From Pyrinomonadaceae bacterium (GTDB taxonomy: Bacteria; Acidobacteriota; Blastocatellia; Pyrinomonadales; Pyrinomonadaceae): a DNA stretch of 33,070 bases. This document shows positions 17,540-25,916 of this stretch, piece after piece (the stretch's first letter is position 1; each line of letters begins with the position of its first letter). The notes under the pieces are model-generated. The model saw only the letters and a list, made by a program, of their open reading frames with translations, was not told the origin of the DNA and searched no databases. The DNA is taken from positions 1 to 33,070 of the forward strand of contig JACCYN010000294.1 of NCBI GenBank assembly GCA_013696465.1, in the 5' to 3' direction. A program made the position numbers and the translations under genes.

Positions 17540-18361
17540 TCACTTCGCGCTTGACGCGGAGAGCGGTTCGCCTCCGAGTCCGAAGGCTTGCGGGTTCTCG
17601 CCGATGATCGCGGCGGCGTAAAACGTCAGCACATACTTGCTGCCTTCCTGCACGATTGACTCATTCAACTTCGCCCCGCGCGGGTTCGTCATCAACGCCC
17701 AGAAATCTCCTTCTTCCCGTCCCGCGTTCAAGCGCGGCAAAACTTCCGCCTTCACTTTCCCTTCGCCTTGATTATAACTTAAGACAGCAAGCGATAAGCC
17801 CGTGCCCGAAGAATTAAAATCGCGCAGAAGTTTCGCGTGATAGCGCGCGGCTACTTCGGCTGAAATTTTCAGCTCGCAGAGTTGCGCCGGATCGCCTCCG
17901 AATCGCTGCATCGTCTTCGGCATAATCTGGAAAACCCCTTTCGCGCCGTAAGGACTCGTCGCGCACTCCTTGTATTCGCTCTCGATGAACGCCGTGTAGA
18001 GGCCAAGGAGCGGCGAAAGGTTTTCGTTGCGGTAAGCCGTGATGACAACGTCCGCGCCAGATCGTGCGCGCGTCATCACCGCGCCTAACTCTTCGCGTCT
18101 CGTTTGCGTTCCAACGCGCGCCGCATACATTTCAACGAACGGCTTGACGCTGCGGGCGGCTTCCGCGCCGAACACTAAGGGACGCGCGCCGTTCGTCATC
18201 TCCCCAGAGAGGCGCGCGCCCTGCTGTTGGATAAAGACGATTCGTTCGGCGTCCGTCATGTCTCCATATTTTTTTGTTTGCGCTTCCGTCTGCTGCGCGC
18301 CGCCGACGACGATCAGCAACAAACAGAACACAGGTGAAAAGCAGAAGTTAATTTTTCGCAT
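17540..18361 (-). CDS. secreted lytic transglycosylase-like protein
   Basis: This is a 273-residue exported protein with a soluble transglycosylase (SLT) type domain. A signal peptide (MRKINFCFSPVFCLLLIVVGGAQQTEA) precedes the mature part. The SLT signature is visible as FIESEYKECATSPYGAKGVFQIMPKTMQRFG, with E127 as the expected catalytic acid, and SYNQGEG corresponds to the AYNAG motif. C133 and C162 are 29 residues apart and could form a disulfide. It probably cleaves or binds peptidoglycan in the periplasm. The whole mature sequence aligns with the C-terminal part of the kinase at 19318-21474, including the shared FYAAAIIGENPQAFGL end. It is divergent from the sigma factor gene. The ATG has GGAG upstream. 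Confidence 0.88.
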   Translation of the reverse strand: MRKINFCFSPVFCLLLIVVGGAQQTEAQTKKYGDMTDAERIVFIQQQGARLSGEMTNGARPLVFGAEAARSVKPFVEMYAARVGTQTRREELGAVMTRARSGADVVITAYRNENLSPLLGLYTAFIESEYKECATSPYGAKGVFQIMPKTMQRFGGDPAQLCELKISAEVAARYHAKLLRDFNSSGTGLSLAVLSYNQGEGKVKAEVLPRLNAGREEGDFWALMTNPRGAKLNESIVQEGSKYVLTFYAAAIIGENPQAFGLGGEPLSASSAK

Positions 18362-18681
18362 GTAGTTTTATCTCCGTTAAGTTATAGATTACAACTTGCA
18401 GCGACCTTCGAGCATGGCGGCGGGTCGAACGATTTGTCAACACGCGGCGGTCGCGCGAAAATCGCTGCAAGTTTCTTTTGTTGCCACAACAAGCAGATCG
18501 GTTTTACAATCTCCTTGCCGGTGCCAACTTCCATTAAGCGATCAGCGAAGCCGCTCATGCCGCAAAACATTCCGACTCGCTTCGTCGCCCTCACTTAAGT
18601 AACGCGAGAATTACGTTGGAAAATCGTCATCCAACCGCGCTGAAATATCGCCCATCAAACAACTGGAACGAGGAAATTCCT
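18362..18681. other. divergent promoter region with inverted repeats
   Basis: This region separates the transglycosylase and sigma factor genes and should hold both promoters. It contains a perfect 12-bp inverted repeat and a smaller palindrome, listed separately. I see no convincing protein gene. The ORFs 18382-18594 (-) and 18396-18602 (+) are mirror shadows. Confidence 0.6.
18393..18473. repeat. perfect 12-bp inverted repeat, 57-base spacer
   Basis: AACTTGCAGCGA (18393-18404) is the exact reverse complement of TCGCTGCAAGTT (18462-18473). A second small palindrome, TTGTTG-CCA-CAACAA (18478-18492), lies directly next to it. The position between divergent genes suggests operators or a looping site. 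A match of this length is unlikely by chance in 320 bases, but the binding protein is unknown. Confidence 0.6.
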
Positions 18682-19248
18682 GTGGAGCACGAAGTAACCG
18701 GACTTTTGCAGAGATGGAGCGACGGCGATAAAGAAGCTCTTGACCGACTCGTGCCGCTCGTCTACGACGAGTTAAGGCGCGCGGCGCGTCGTTACATGCG
18801 AGATGAAAACAATAATCACACTTTGCAGACGACCGCGCTTGTCAACGAAGTTTATCTGCGCTTGGTTGACCAGAAGCAGACGCGCTGGCAAAACCGCGCG
18901 CACTTTTTCGGCATCGCTGCCGGGATGATGCGCCGCATTCTCGTTGACCACGCGCGCCGCCGCAAATATCAGAAGCGCGGCGGCGACGCGGCATTTGTTC
19001 AACTTTCACTACGCGAGGCGGAAGCGTTTGCCCGCGAAGAAGATTTGGATTTATTGAAGCTGGACGAAGCTTTGACCGAATTGGCGAAACTTGATCCGCG
19101 CCGCAGTCGTGTCGTCGAGTTGCGCTTTTTCGCCGGACTAGATATGAAAGAGACGGCGGAAGCTTTGCACGTCTCAATCGCCACCGTCCTGCGCGACTGG
19201 AACATGGCGAAGGCTTGGCTGTATCGTTACATGAAAGATGAACGATAA
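18682..19248 (+). CDS. ECF sigma factor, acidobacterial TIGR02999-like
   Basis: This is an extracytoplasmic-function RNA polymerase sigma factor, 188 residues from the GTG at 18682. I prefer this start to the tracked TTG at 18616 because GAGGAAATTCCTGTG supplies a strong Shine-Dalgarno, and EVTGLLQRWSDGDKEALDRLVPLVYDELRR is how the family usually begins. Region 2 holds LQTTALVNEVYLRLVDQ and HFFGIAAGMMRRILVDHARRR. Region 4 holds the helix-turn-helix FFAGLDMKETAEALHVSIATVLRDWNMAKAWLYR. Relatives in Acidobacteriota and Planctomycetes are often beside Ser/Thr kinases, as here (kinase 69 bases downstream), and no anti-sigma gene is present. Control by the kinase is therefore likely but inferred. 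Confidence 0.92.
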   Translation: MEHEVTGLLQRWSDGDKEALDRLVPLVYDELRRAARRYMRDENNNHTLQTTALVNEVYLRLVDQKQTRWQNRAHFFGIAAGMMRRILVDHARRRKYQKRGGDAAFVQLSLREAEAFAREEDLDLLKLDEALTELAKLDPRRSRVVELRFFAGLDMKETAEALHVSIATVLRDWNMAKAWLYRYMKDER

Positions 19249-19279
19249 GACGAGAAGCGCGCCGGACGCTTGACGACGG

Positions 19280-19318
19280 ATGAACGTGACACGCAAATTT
19301 ATGAGTGACGGTTATTGA
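19280..19318 (+). CDS. possible 12-codon leader ORF coupled to kinase start
   Basis: ATG at 19280 opens a 12-codon frame (MNVTRKFMSDGY) whose TGA at 19316-19318 overlaps the kinase ATG as TGATG. An in-frame ATG at 19301 gives a shorter version. Such an overlap would allow translational coupling. It lies between the sigma and kinase genes. No strong Shine-Dalgarno is seen for either, so this could be chance. Confidence 0.25.
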   Translation: MNVTRKFMSDGY

Positions 19319-21474
19319 TGAACGGCATACGCTGGCAACAACTAAGTTTGATTTTCCACGATGCGCTTAGACGCGACGGACGGGCGCGCGGAAGGTTTGT
19401 ACGCGCGGCGTGCGGCGCGGACGAATCGTTGCGGCGTCAAGTTGAATCCTTGCTCGGCTCATATGAGCAGGCGGCCGGCGTCTTTGATGAACCGGCGTTT
19501 GAACGCGCGGCGCGCGAGTTGGCGCAAGAGGAAAGCGCAGCTCTCATCGGGCACACGATTGGTCAATACCGCATCCGGCGATTGCTGGGTGCGGGTGGCA
19601 TGGGCGAGGTTTATCTCGCTGACGACGGACGGCTCAACCGTCAAGTCGCCGTTAAACTGCTGCCCCTTCACTTCGCCGCCGACATCGAACAAGTGAGACG
19701 CTTTCAACTCGAAGCGCGCGCCGCTTCAGCCTTGAATCATCCGAACATCCTCACGATTCATGAAACGGGAGAACACGAAAATCGTCATTACATCGTGATG
19801 GAATACGTCGCAGGCGCGACGCTGCGCGAGATGATGGCGTCAACGGCGGACGCTCTTTCGCTCGCCGATGTATTGGACGCCTGCGTGCAAGTCTGCGACG
19901 CGCTCTCCGCCGCGCACGAAGCGGGAATTGTCCACCGCGACATCAAACCGGAAAACATCATGCTGCGCCCCGACGGTTATGTGAAAGTGTTGGACTTCGG
20001 TTTAGCAAAACTCGCCGTCACCACAAACGCGCTCACCGAAGCGAACGACGAGGACAAGACGAGGAATGTGGAGACGGCCGCCGGAGTGCTGTTAGGCACA
20101 ATCAGGTATATGTCGCCGGAGCAAGTGCGCGGGCTGACGGTTGACGAACGGGCGGACGTGTGGAGTTTGGGCGTTGTGCTTTACGAAATGATCGAAAATC
20201 GCGCGCCGTTCGTCGGCGCAACCACCGCCGACACGATTGTTTCCATTCTCGAACGCGAACCCGCCCCGTTCACGATGAAGATTCCTTCGTCACTCCAAAA
20301 GTGTGCGCTCAAAGCTCTCGACAAAAATCGCAACGGGCGTTTTCAAACAACGCGCGAGTTTGCCGACGAACTGAAAAGGATCAAGCGCGAATTGGGAAGC
20401 GCGGATGCTTTCGCGCCGCGAAGGAGTTTCAAAGCTAATCTAAGCGATACAGATCAATTTGCGCGCGAACAAACAGCCGCTCCGGGCGAACTGAAAACCG
20501 CGATGCTCGCAAACGCTTCCACGCACAAAACGAAAAACGCTCTTCAATTCAAAAGTTGGTCGGCGCAATACTGGAAGCGACTCGTCTTCGGGGCGGTGTG
20601 CGCGGCAACGCTCGTCTTCGCCTTCGTCAAAGTCAACGACGTGAGCAAACCTGAAACTCCGCGCCCCACCGCTTCAGCTTCAAGCTTGTCGCCCGATTCT
20701 GCCCAAGCGAGCGCGCGGCTTTATCGGAACATGAACAGCGCGGAACGACTGGCTTTCGTCAGTGAACAAGCTTTGCGCGTGTCGCAAGCTTTAGGCGACG
20801 GCGCGACGACGCTTCCCGGCTCGGCCGCGCAAGTCGTTAAACAACACGTTGACGCTTACGACCGCCGCCGCGACGACGCTTCACCGGAAGCGTTCAAAGA
20901 AACCTTGAACGAAATTTACAAGCGCGCCGCGCTCTACGCGCCGTTGCTCTCGTTTCATTTCAAACGGCAGAACGTGCCCGCCCTCGTCGGAATTTACATC
21001 CCGATGATCGAATCGGAATACCACGATTGCCTGACGAGTCCGCACGGCGCGCAAGGTAAATTTCAATTCATGGAACAGACGGCGCGCAATTATGGTGTGC
21101 GCCCCGAAGATCGCTGCAACGTGGATGTGATCGCGCCCGTCGCCGCGCGCTACATCAAAGATCGCGCGGGTGAGTTTGGCACTGACGCCGCGAGCATGAC
21201 GCTCGTGATCGCAAGCTTTAATCGCGGAAACCGTCTCGTCAAAGACGATCTGCAAAAGTTAAATCGCTTCCTCGTCGCGGACAGCAGCAACGCCAAACCT
21301 GATTTCTGGTTTCTGCTCGCCCACGCCGACGAATTAGACGATCAGTTTCGCGTAGAGAACCGGCATTACGTGCCGAGGTTTTTCGCCGCCGCGATCATCG
21401 GCGAAAACCCACAAGCCTTCGGACTGCCAACGCGGCCGCTCTCATCACTCGACGCGGGCAACGAGGCGCGCTAA
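19318..21474 (+). CDS. receptor Ser/Thr kinase fused to transglycosylase domain
   Basis: This is a 718-residue membrane kinase (residue numbers follow the ORF track, which starts one TTG codon earlier). Residues 1-80 carry the RRQVESLLGSYEQA leader seen in sigma-linked kinases. The kinase domain (about 85-353) is complete: LGAGGMGEVY, VAVK with K114, HRDIKPEN with D209, DFG with D227 and MSPEQ. A single membrane span (about 422-440) follows a basic juxtamembrane stretch. The rest (about 465-719) is homologous to the secreted transglycosylase encoded at 17540: MIESEYHDCLTSPHGAQGKFQF with E566, SFNRGN, C572 and C601 (29 apart, as in the paralogue) and FFAAAIIGENPQAFGL. I infer an outside peptidoglycan-binding or cleaving sensor that drives the inside kinase, perhaps onto the sigma factor. 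Its stop is 8 bases from that of convergent sppA. Confidence 0.93.
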   Translation: MNGIRWQQLSLIFHDALRRDGRARGRFVRAACGADESLRRQVESLLGSYEQAAGVFDEPAFERAARELAQEESAALIGHTIGQYRIRRLLGAGGMGEVYLADDGRLNRQVAVKLLPLHFAADIEQVRRFQLEARAASALNHPNILTIHETGEHENRHYIVMEYVAGATLREMMASTADALSLADVLDACVQVCDALSAAHEAGIVHRDIKPENIMLRPDGYVKVLDFGLAKLAVTTNALTEANDEDKTRNVETAAGVLLGTIRYMSPEQVRGLTVDERADVWSLGVVLYEMIENRAPFVGATTADTIVSILEREPAPFTMKIPSSLQKCALKALDKNRNGRFQTTREFADELKRIKRELGSADAFAPRRSFKANLSDTDQFAREQTAAPGELKTAMLANASTHKTKNALQFKSWSAQYWKRLVFGAVCAATLVFAFVKVNDVSKPETPRPTASASSLSPDSAQASARLYRNMNSAERLAFVSEQALRVSQALGDGATTLPGSAAQVVKQHVDAYDRRRDDASPEAFKETLNEIYKRAALYAPLLSFHFKRQNVPALVGIYIPMIESEYHDCLTSPHGAQGKFQFMEQTARNYGVRPEDRCNVDVIAPVAARYIKDRAGEFGTDAASMTLVIASFNRGNRLVKDDLQKLNRFLVADSSNAKPDFWFLLAHADELDDQFRVENRHYVPRFFAAAIIGENPQAFGLPTRPLSSLDAGNEAR

Positions 21475-21482
21475 CCTTTCGC

Positions 21483-23294
21483 TCACTCGATTCTCAACTC
21501 AAAAGGCATCATCGCCATCACTTCGCCGCGCTTCATGCGATCCATCACGGCGGCGTAGCGAAGGGCGCGGCGCACGTCTTCGGGCAGAGCCTCGAACGCG
21601 GCGCGTTGCTGCTGCCGCGCCCTGAGTTGGGCGTAGGTTTCTTCGTCTTCGCCGCCGCCGAATATGCGTTGCAAGAAAGTTCGCGGGTAGGGAAGGACGA
21701 CGCGGCGCACCGACTTATCAGCCGGAATCTTCGCCAACTCTTTTGCGACTTCAATCGCGCGCTCCATGCCGCCAAACTCGTCAACGAGTCCGCGTTCGCG
21801 CCCTTGCGTGCCCGTCCACACGCGTCCCTGCGCGATTGAGTCAACGTATTCGGTTGTGCGACCGCGCCCCTGAGCCACTTTGGGGAGAAAAGCGTTGTAA
21901 TAGAAATCGCCGATCATGCTCTCAAACTTCGCGCGCTCTTCGGGCGTAAACGGCTCGGTCTCCCGATACATTCCGGCGTTCTTGCCGCGCAAAGTGTATT
22001 CGCTCGAAACGCCGATCCAATCGTAAAAACCTTTCATCACGGGCTTGCCCGCGTAGATGCCGATTGACCCCGTGATCGTCGAAGGATGGGCGACGATGCG
22101 GTTCGCGTTGGTCGCAATGTAGTAACCGCCCGACGCCGCCACATCGCTCATCGAGACGACAACGGGTTTTTTCTTTTTCGCTTCTTCCACGGCCTGCCAA
22201 ACGAGATCGGAGGCGTAAGCTGATCCTCCGGGGCTGTCAACGCGCAGGACGATGGCGCGAATCGTTTTGTCGTCGCGGGCATCGTTCAGGGCTTTCACCA
22301 TTGTATCCGAGCCGACGGATTGATCGCCGAAGGGGCCGCCGCCGTCCGAACTGCCGGAGTTGATGCCGCCCGAAGCGTAAATGACGGCGATGCGCTCGCC
22401 CGTGTTGAGCTTCAAGGATTCGGGGCGCACGCGGCGGTAATCAGCGGCACTGACGGTGCGCAATTCGTCGTCGTCTTTATAACCGAGTCGCTTTTTTAAT
22501 TCGCGTTCGACTTGTTCGCGGTAGAGCGTGCCGTCAATGAGTCCGGCTTGTAAGGCTTGCGGCGCGCGGTGCGGCGCGGTGTCAATCAGTGTGCGCACTT
22601 CGTCAGGAGTTTTACGCCGGGACGAAGCGATGGTGTTAATGATGCGATTGTAAATGTCGTCGAGAATGGCGTTGGTGACTTCCCGTTGCGCATCGCTCAT
22701 CTCGCGGCGCGTGTATTGGTCGGGGGCGTTTTTATATTTACCGATCTGCGCGAAGTCGGGGTAGATGCCGAGTTTGTCGAGCGAGCCGCGAAAGAACATC
22801 GCTTCAGACGATAAGCCGTCAATGAAGAGATCGCCTGCAGGCGGGACGAAGATTTTATCGCAGGCGGTAGCGATGTAGTATTCCTTATCCGCGCCAATTT
22901 CGATGTAGGCGTAGATGGGTTTGCCGGATTGACGAAAATCTGTGATCGCGTCGCGCAACTCGTCAGCCTTCGCCCAGCCCGCCGCCGAGAAATCAACTTC
23001 CAACAAAATCCCGCCGATGCGCTTGTCAACTTTCGCTTTCTTTATTTGCGACAAAATGCTTGCGAGCGACGAAGTGTCGGCGCCGAATAAGCGCTCAACG
23101 AACGGGTCTTCCGGCACGTAGTCCGGCATCGCCCCTCGCACGCGCAGGACGAGCACGCTGTTGTCGCGCACCGTCGGCGAATCATCGCTGAAAGATGAAA
23201 AGAGCAGGGCGAGAAAGATAACACCGAGGATCAGAAGCGCGAGCGTGATCCCCGAAAGAACGAGAACGATTTTTCGTGTGCGTGACATTGCCAT
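21483..23294 (-). CDS. sppA: signal peptide peptidase SppA, long form
   Basis: SppA degrades signal peptides left in the membrane after secretion. The 603-residue length and two tandem S49 halves match the long (67K-type) form. An N-terminal membrane anchor (about 9-32, IVLVLSGITLALLILGVIFLALLF) precedes the periplasmic domain. The catalytic dyad is visible as K188 in GKYKNAPDQYTRREMS of the N-terminal half and S388 in SDVAASGGYY of the C-terminal half, with VDSPGGSAYASDL upstream. It converges on the kinase gene with only 8 bases between stop codons, so antisense read-through is possible. A second in-frame ATG two codons later is an alternative start. Confidence 0.96.
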   Translation of the reverse strand: MAMSRTRKIVLVLSGITLALLILGVIFLALLFSSFSDDSPTVRDNSVLVLRVRGAMPDYVPEDPFVERLFGADTSSLASILSQIKKAKVDKRIGGILLEVDFSAAGWAKADELRDAITDFRQSGKPIYAYIEIGADKEYYIATACDKIFVPPAGDLFIDGLSSEAMFFRGSLDKLGIYPDFAQIGKYKNAPDQYTRREMSDAQREVTNAILDDIYNRIINTIASSRRKTPDEVRTLIDTAPHRAPQALQAGLIDGTLYREQVERELKKRLGYKDDDELRTVSAADYRRVRPESLKLNTGERIAVIYASGGINSGSSDGGGPFGDQSVGSDTMVKALNDARDDKTIRAIVLRVDSPGGSAYASDLVWQAVEEAKKKKPVVVSMSDVAASGGYYIATNANRIVAHPSTITGSIGIYAGKPVMKGFYDWIGVSSEYTLRGKNAGMYRETEPFTPEERAKFESMIGDFYYNAFLPKVAQGRGRTTEYVDSIAQGRVWTGTQGRERGLVDEFGGMERAIEVAKELAKIPADKSVRRVVLPYPRTFLQRIFGGGEDEETYAQLRARQQQRAAFEALPEDVRRALRYAAVMDRMKRGEVMAMMPFELRIE

Positions 23295-23439
23295 AATGAT
23301 TTACAACGTGAACGTCAAATGATTGTTCGGTTTACGAATTCAGATGCCGAAGACGAAAACACCCGTTTGTTTTTACGTGCCGGAGGAATGAAATGTTTAG
23401 AGTGAAAGCGAAACAACGAGTGAGACGTGAAATGCAAGA

Positions 23440-23478
23440 AACGGGAAGGCGAACCGCGAGGTTTTTCGTCTTCCCGTT
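23440..23478 (-). terminator. probable mnmA terminator
   Basis: AACGGGAAGGCGAA (23440-23453) pairs with TTCGTCTTCCCGTT (23465-23478) over 14 positions with one G-T wobble and an 11-base loop. It begins 9 bases downstream of the mnmA stop on the minus strand, and the tail TTCTTGCATTTC is moderately T-rich. Confidence 0.6.
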
Positions 23479-23487
23479 GACGATTCT

Positions 23488-24600
23488 TTATTTAACGATC
23501 CAGCCGCCACCCAAAACCTCATCGCCGCGATAAAAGACGGTCGCCTGTCCGGGCGTGATCGCGCGTTGTGGTTCGTCGAACGTGACGCGCACGCGCCCCG
23601 CGCTGACACTTTCAATCGTTGCGTGCGCGGCCGTGTGACGGTAGCGCACGCGCACGTCGGCGCGCACCGCGCCTTGTGGAGAATCGAAGGCGATCCAGTT
23701 GACTCCGGCGGCGGTGAAAGCGTCGCGCAACAACTCGTCTTCATCACCAACCACAATACGATTGCTTCCGGCGTCGAGTTGCACGACGTAAAGAGCACGC
23801 CCTCGTCCTAACGCGCCGAGGCCGCGCCGCTGCCCGACGGTGTAGCGATGAACGCCGTCGTGCTGCCCAAGCGTCTCTCCGCGCGTGTTGACGATCTCGC
23901 CCGCGTTCGGAGCGCGCTCCCCCTCGCCTTCGGCTTCCAAGTAGCGATCAATGAAGCCCGCGTAATCGCCATCGGGGACAAAACAAATCTCTTGCGATTC
24001 CGCTTTCTCCGCAATCGTTTTGAGATCGTGCTTTCTGGCTAACTCGCGCGCTTCTGGCTTCGACATATTTCCGAGCGGAAACAGGGCGCGCGCGAGTTGG
24101 GCTTGCGTCAACTCCCACAGAAAGTAGGATTGATCTTTCTGGAAGTCGCACCCGCGCAGCAGACGGTGGCGGTTCGCCTCTTCGTCAAATTCAACGCGCG
24201 CGTAATGCCCGGTCGCCACCTTTTCGCAGCCCAAACTTTGCGCGAGGCGGTCGAGCGAAGCGAACTTCAGACGGCTGTTGCACGCCACGCACGGAATCGG
24301 CGTTTCGCCCGCAAGGTAGCTCGCCACAAACGGCTTTACAACGCCCTCTTCAAATTCATTTTCGAGATTAAGAACATAAAACGGAAAACCCAACTCCTCC
24401 GCCACGCGCCGCGCATCGTAAATGTCATCGAGCGAACAGCAACGGCTCGGCAACGGATCGCCGTTTTCGTCCACGTTCAAACCCCGCCGCTGATTCCACA
24501 ACTGCATCGAAAAGCCGATGAGTTCGTGTCCCTCAGACCTCAACAGGGCGGCCGCCGCGCTCGAATCCACGCCGCCACTCATTGCTACCGCGATCTTCAT
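23488..24600 (-). CDS. mnmA: tRNA-specific 2-thiouridylase MnmA
   Basis: MnmA (TrmU) thiolates U34 of the tRNAs for Lys, Glu and Gln. The 370-residue length is normal. The PP-loop ATPase motif SGGVDSS is at 8-14. The sulfur-relay cysteines are C107 in [11 protein letters not shown] and C206 in [42 protein letters not shown] and the C-terminal beta-barrel end are all present. An extra cysteine pair (SRCCSLDD, 54-55) lies in an insertion after LWNQ. The latter is seen in many non-proteobacterial members and might bind a metal or cluster, which I cannot confirm. It is followed by its own hairpin and then sppA. Confidence 0.96.
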   Translation of the reverse strand: MKIAVAMSGGVDSSAAAALLRSEGHELIGFSMQLWNQRRGLNVDENGDPLPSRCCSLDDIYDARRVAEELGFPFYVLNLENEFEEGVVKPFVASYLAGETPIPCVACNSRLKFASLDRLAQSLGCEKVATGHYARVEFDEEANRHRLLRGCDFQKDQSYFLWELTQAQLARALFPLGNMSKPEARELARKHDLKTIAEKAESQEICFVPDGDYAGFIDRYLEAEGEGERAPNAGEIVNTRGETLGQHDGVHRYTVGQRRGLGALGRGRALYVVQLDAGSNRIVVGDEDELLRDAFTAAGVNWIAFDSPQGAVRADVRVRYRHTAAHATIESVSAGRVRVTFDEPQRAITPGQATVFYRGDEVLGGGWIVK

Positions 24601-24902
24601 AAAAGGATTTTTGAATTTCGATTTGCGATTTTGATTTAATCGCTCTGCCCCTTTGAACTTGCAACTTCAAATCTGAAATTCGAGATCGTGAAATGACAAA
24701 TCGAAAATCAGCAATCGCAAATCCGACTCGTTTGCCGCCCGTTTGCGGCGGGTGTTAAGATGTCTCTACAGTTGCAAAATTACCTTTGTAGAAAGCATTT
24801 AAGAATACCTTAATTTGCCGGTGAGTGTCAGCCCGCTGCGAGCGAGGCCAGCGAGGGCGATGGAGTGTCGGGAAAGCACCGATACTCTTCACAAATGTCA
24901 TC
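24601..24902. other. intergenic region between mnmA and the MoxR gene
   Basis: This 302-base region separates divergent genes. Its first 125 bases are AT-rich and built from overlapping palindromes, listed as a repeat. The remainder contains TTAAG/TTGCAA-type AT-rich segments that may hold the MoxR-gene promoter, but no clear hexamer pair. The in-frame extension of the MoxR ORF back to 24825 is not supported. Confidence 0.5.
24613..24723. repeat. overlapping AT-rich inverted repeats
   Basis: GATTTGCGATT (24620-24630) is the exact reverse complement of AATCGCAAATC (24713-24723), and further imperfect pairing continues inward. GAATTTCGATTTG (24613-24625) also nearly pairs with CAAATCTGAAATTC in the middle, with one inserted base. 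The 13-mer AATTCGAGATCGT (24677-24689) recurs at 16012-16024 in another intergenic region. This may be a dispersed palindromic repeat or simply AT-rich leader structure. Confidence 0.45.
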
Positions 24903-25709
24903 ATGTCCGAACGAGCCATCGAAGAATACAGAATCGCGGAAGAGCCTTTTTACATTGCGGTCGCGGGCGAGGTCGAACTGTTTGAGGCGGCGCACGCGGC
25001 GCGTCTGCCCGTGATGCTGAAGGGGCCGACGGGGTGCGGTAAAACCCGTTTCGTCGAACACATGGCGTGGCGTCTCCGCCGTCCTTTGATCACCGTCGCC
25101 TGCCACGAAGATTTATCCGCGACAGACTTAGTGGGGCGCTTTCTGCTTGAAGGCGAAGAAACCGTGTGGCACGACGGGCCGTTGACGGCCGCTGTTCGTC
25201 ACGGCGCGATCTGCTACTTGGATGAAGTCGTTGAAGCGCGCAAAGACACGATTGTGATTATCCATCCGTTGACGGACGACCGTCGCCGCCTGCCCGTCGA
25301 AAAACGCGGTACGATCTTAGACGCGCCGCCTGATTTCCTGCTTGTCGTCTCCTACAATCCCGGCTATCAATCCGTCTTGAAAGATTTGAAACAATCAACG
25401 CGCCAACGCTTCGTTGCCATCGAATTCGATTACCCGCCGCCGGAGATGGAGGCGGAGATCGTCAGGCGCGAAGGCGGCGTAGACGCTGGGACGGCGCGCG
25501 ACCTCGTGCAGATCGGCGCGAAGATCAGAAACTTGCGCGGGCACGGTTTAGAGGAAGGCGTCTCGACAAGGCTTTTGATTTATGCCGCGCAACTCATCGC
25601 GGGGGGCATTCCGCCCACACGCGCCGCCGAAGTCGCGCTCTGCTCGCCCATCACGGACGACCGCGAACTACAGCGCAGCATCCGCGAGATTGTGACAACT
25701 GTTATTTAA
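24903..25709 (+). CDS. MoxR-family AAA ATPase, CbbQ/NorQ type
   Basis: This is a 268-residue AAA+ ATPase from the ATG at 24903; I reject the upstream in-frame start at 24825 because the added residues are unlike the family and [17 protein letters not shown] is a natural beginning. Walker A GPTGCGKT (41-48), Walker [13 protein letters not shown] (about 102-112), sensor 1 VVSYNPGYQ and the arginine-finger region [16 protein letters not shown] are all present. CbbQ and NorQ proteins work with a vWA partner (CbbO or NorD) as remodelling chaperones that activate Rubisco or mature nitric oxide reductase. The partner is the next gene, 207 bases on. Neither Rubisco nor norBC is in the window, so the client is unknown. 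Confidence 0.92.
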   Translation: MSERAIEEYRIAEEPFYIAVAGEVELFEAAHAARLPVMLKGPTGCGKTRFVEHMAWRLRRPLITVACHEDLSATDLVGRFLLEGEETVWHDGPLTAAVRHGAICYLDEVVEARKDTIVIIHPLTDDRRRLPVEKRGTILDAPPDFLLVVSYNPGYQSVLKDLKQSTRQRFVAIEFDYPPPEMEAEIVRREGGVDAGTARDLVQIGAKIRNLRGHGLEEGVSTRLLIYAAQLIAGGIPPTRAAEVALCSPITDDRELQRSIREIVTTVI

Positions 25710-25916
25710 TTCTCAACTTGAAACCTTGAACAACCGTTACGATTATTCGATCCGCGCCTTTATGCTCTCATGGATTTCTCCGCCGCCGTGACGCAAACCG
25801 ATGCGGTCGCGCCGCCGAAGGGCAAACAAAGCTTCAAAGCTTTTTTCTACGAAACGGCGAAGAACTGACAACATGCTCATCGTCAACAAGCGTCTTCTAC
25901 AGTTAATTCCAAAGGG

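Noticed and set aside
24825-24902. Upstream extension of the MoxR ATPase
   Set aside because: The added residues ([13 protein letters not shown]...) are unlike the family, while the ATG at 24903 gives the typical beginning and length.
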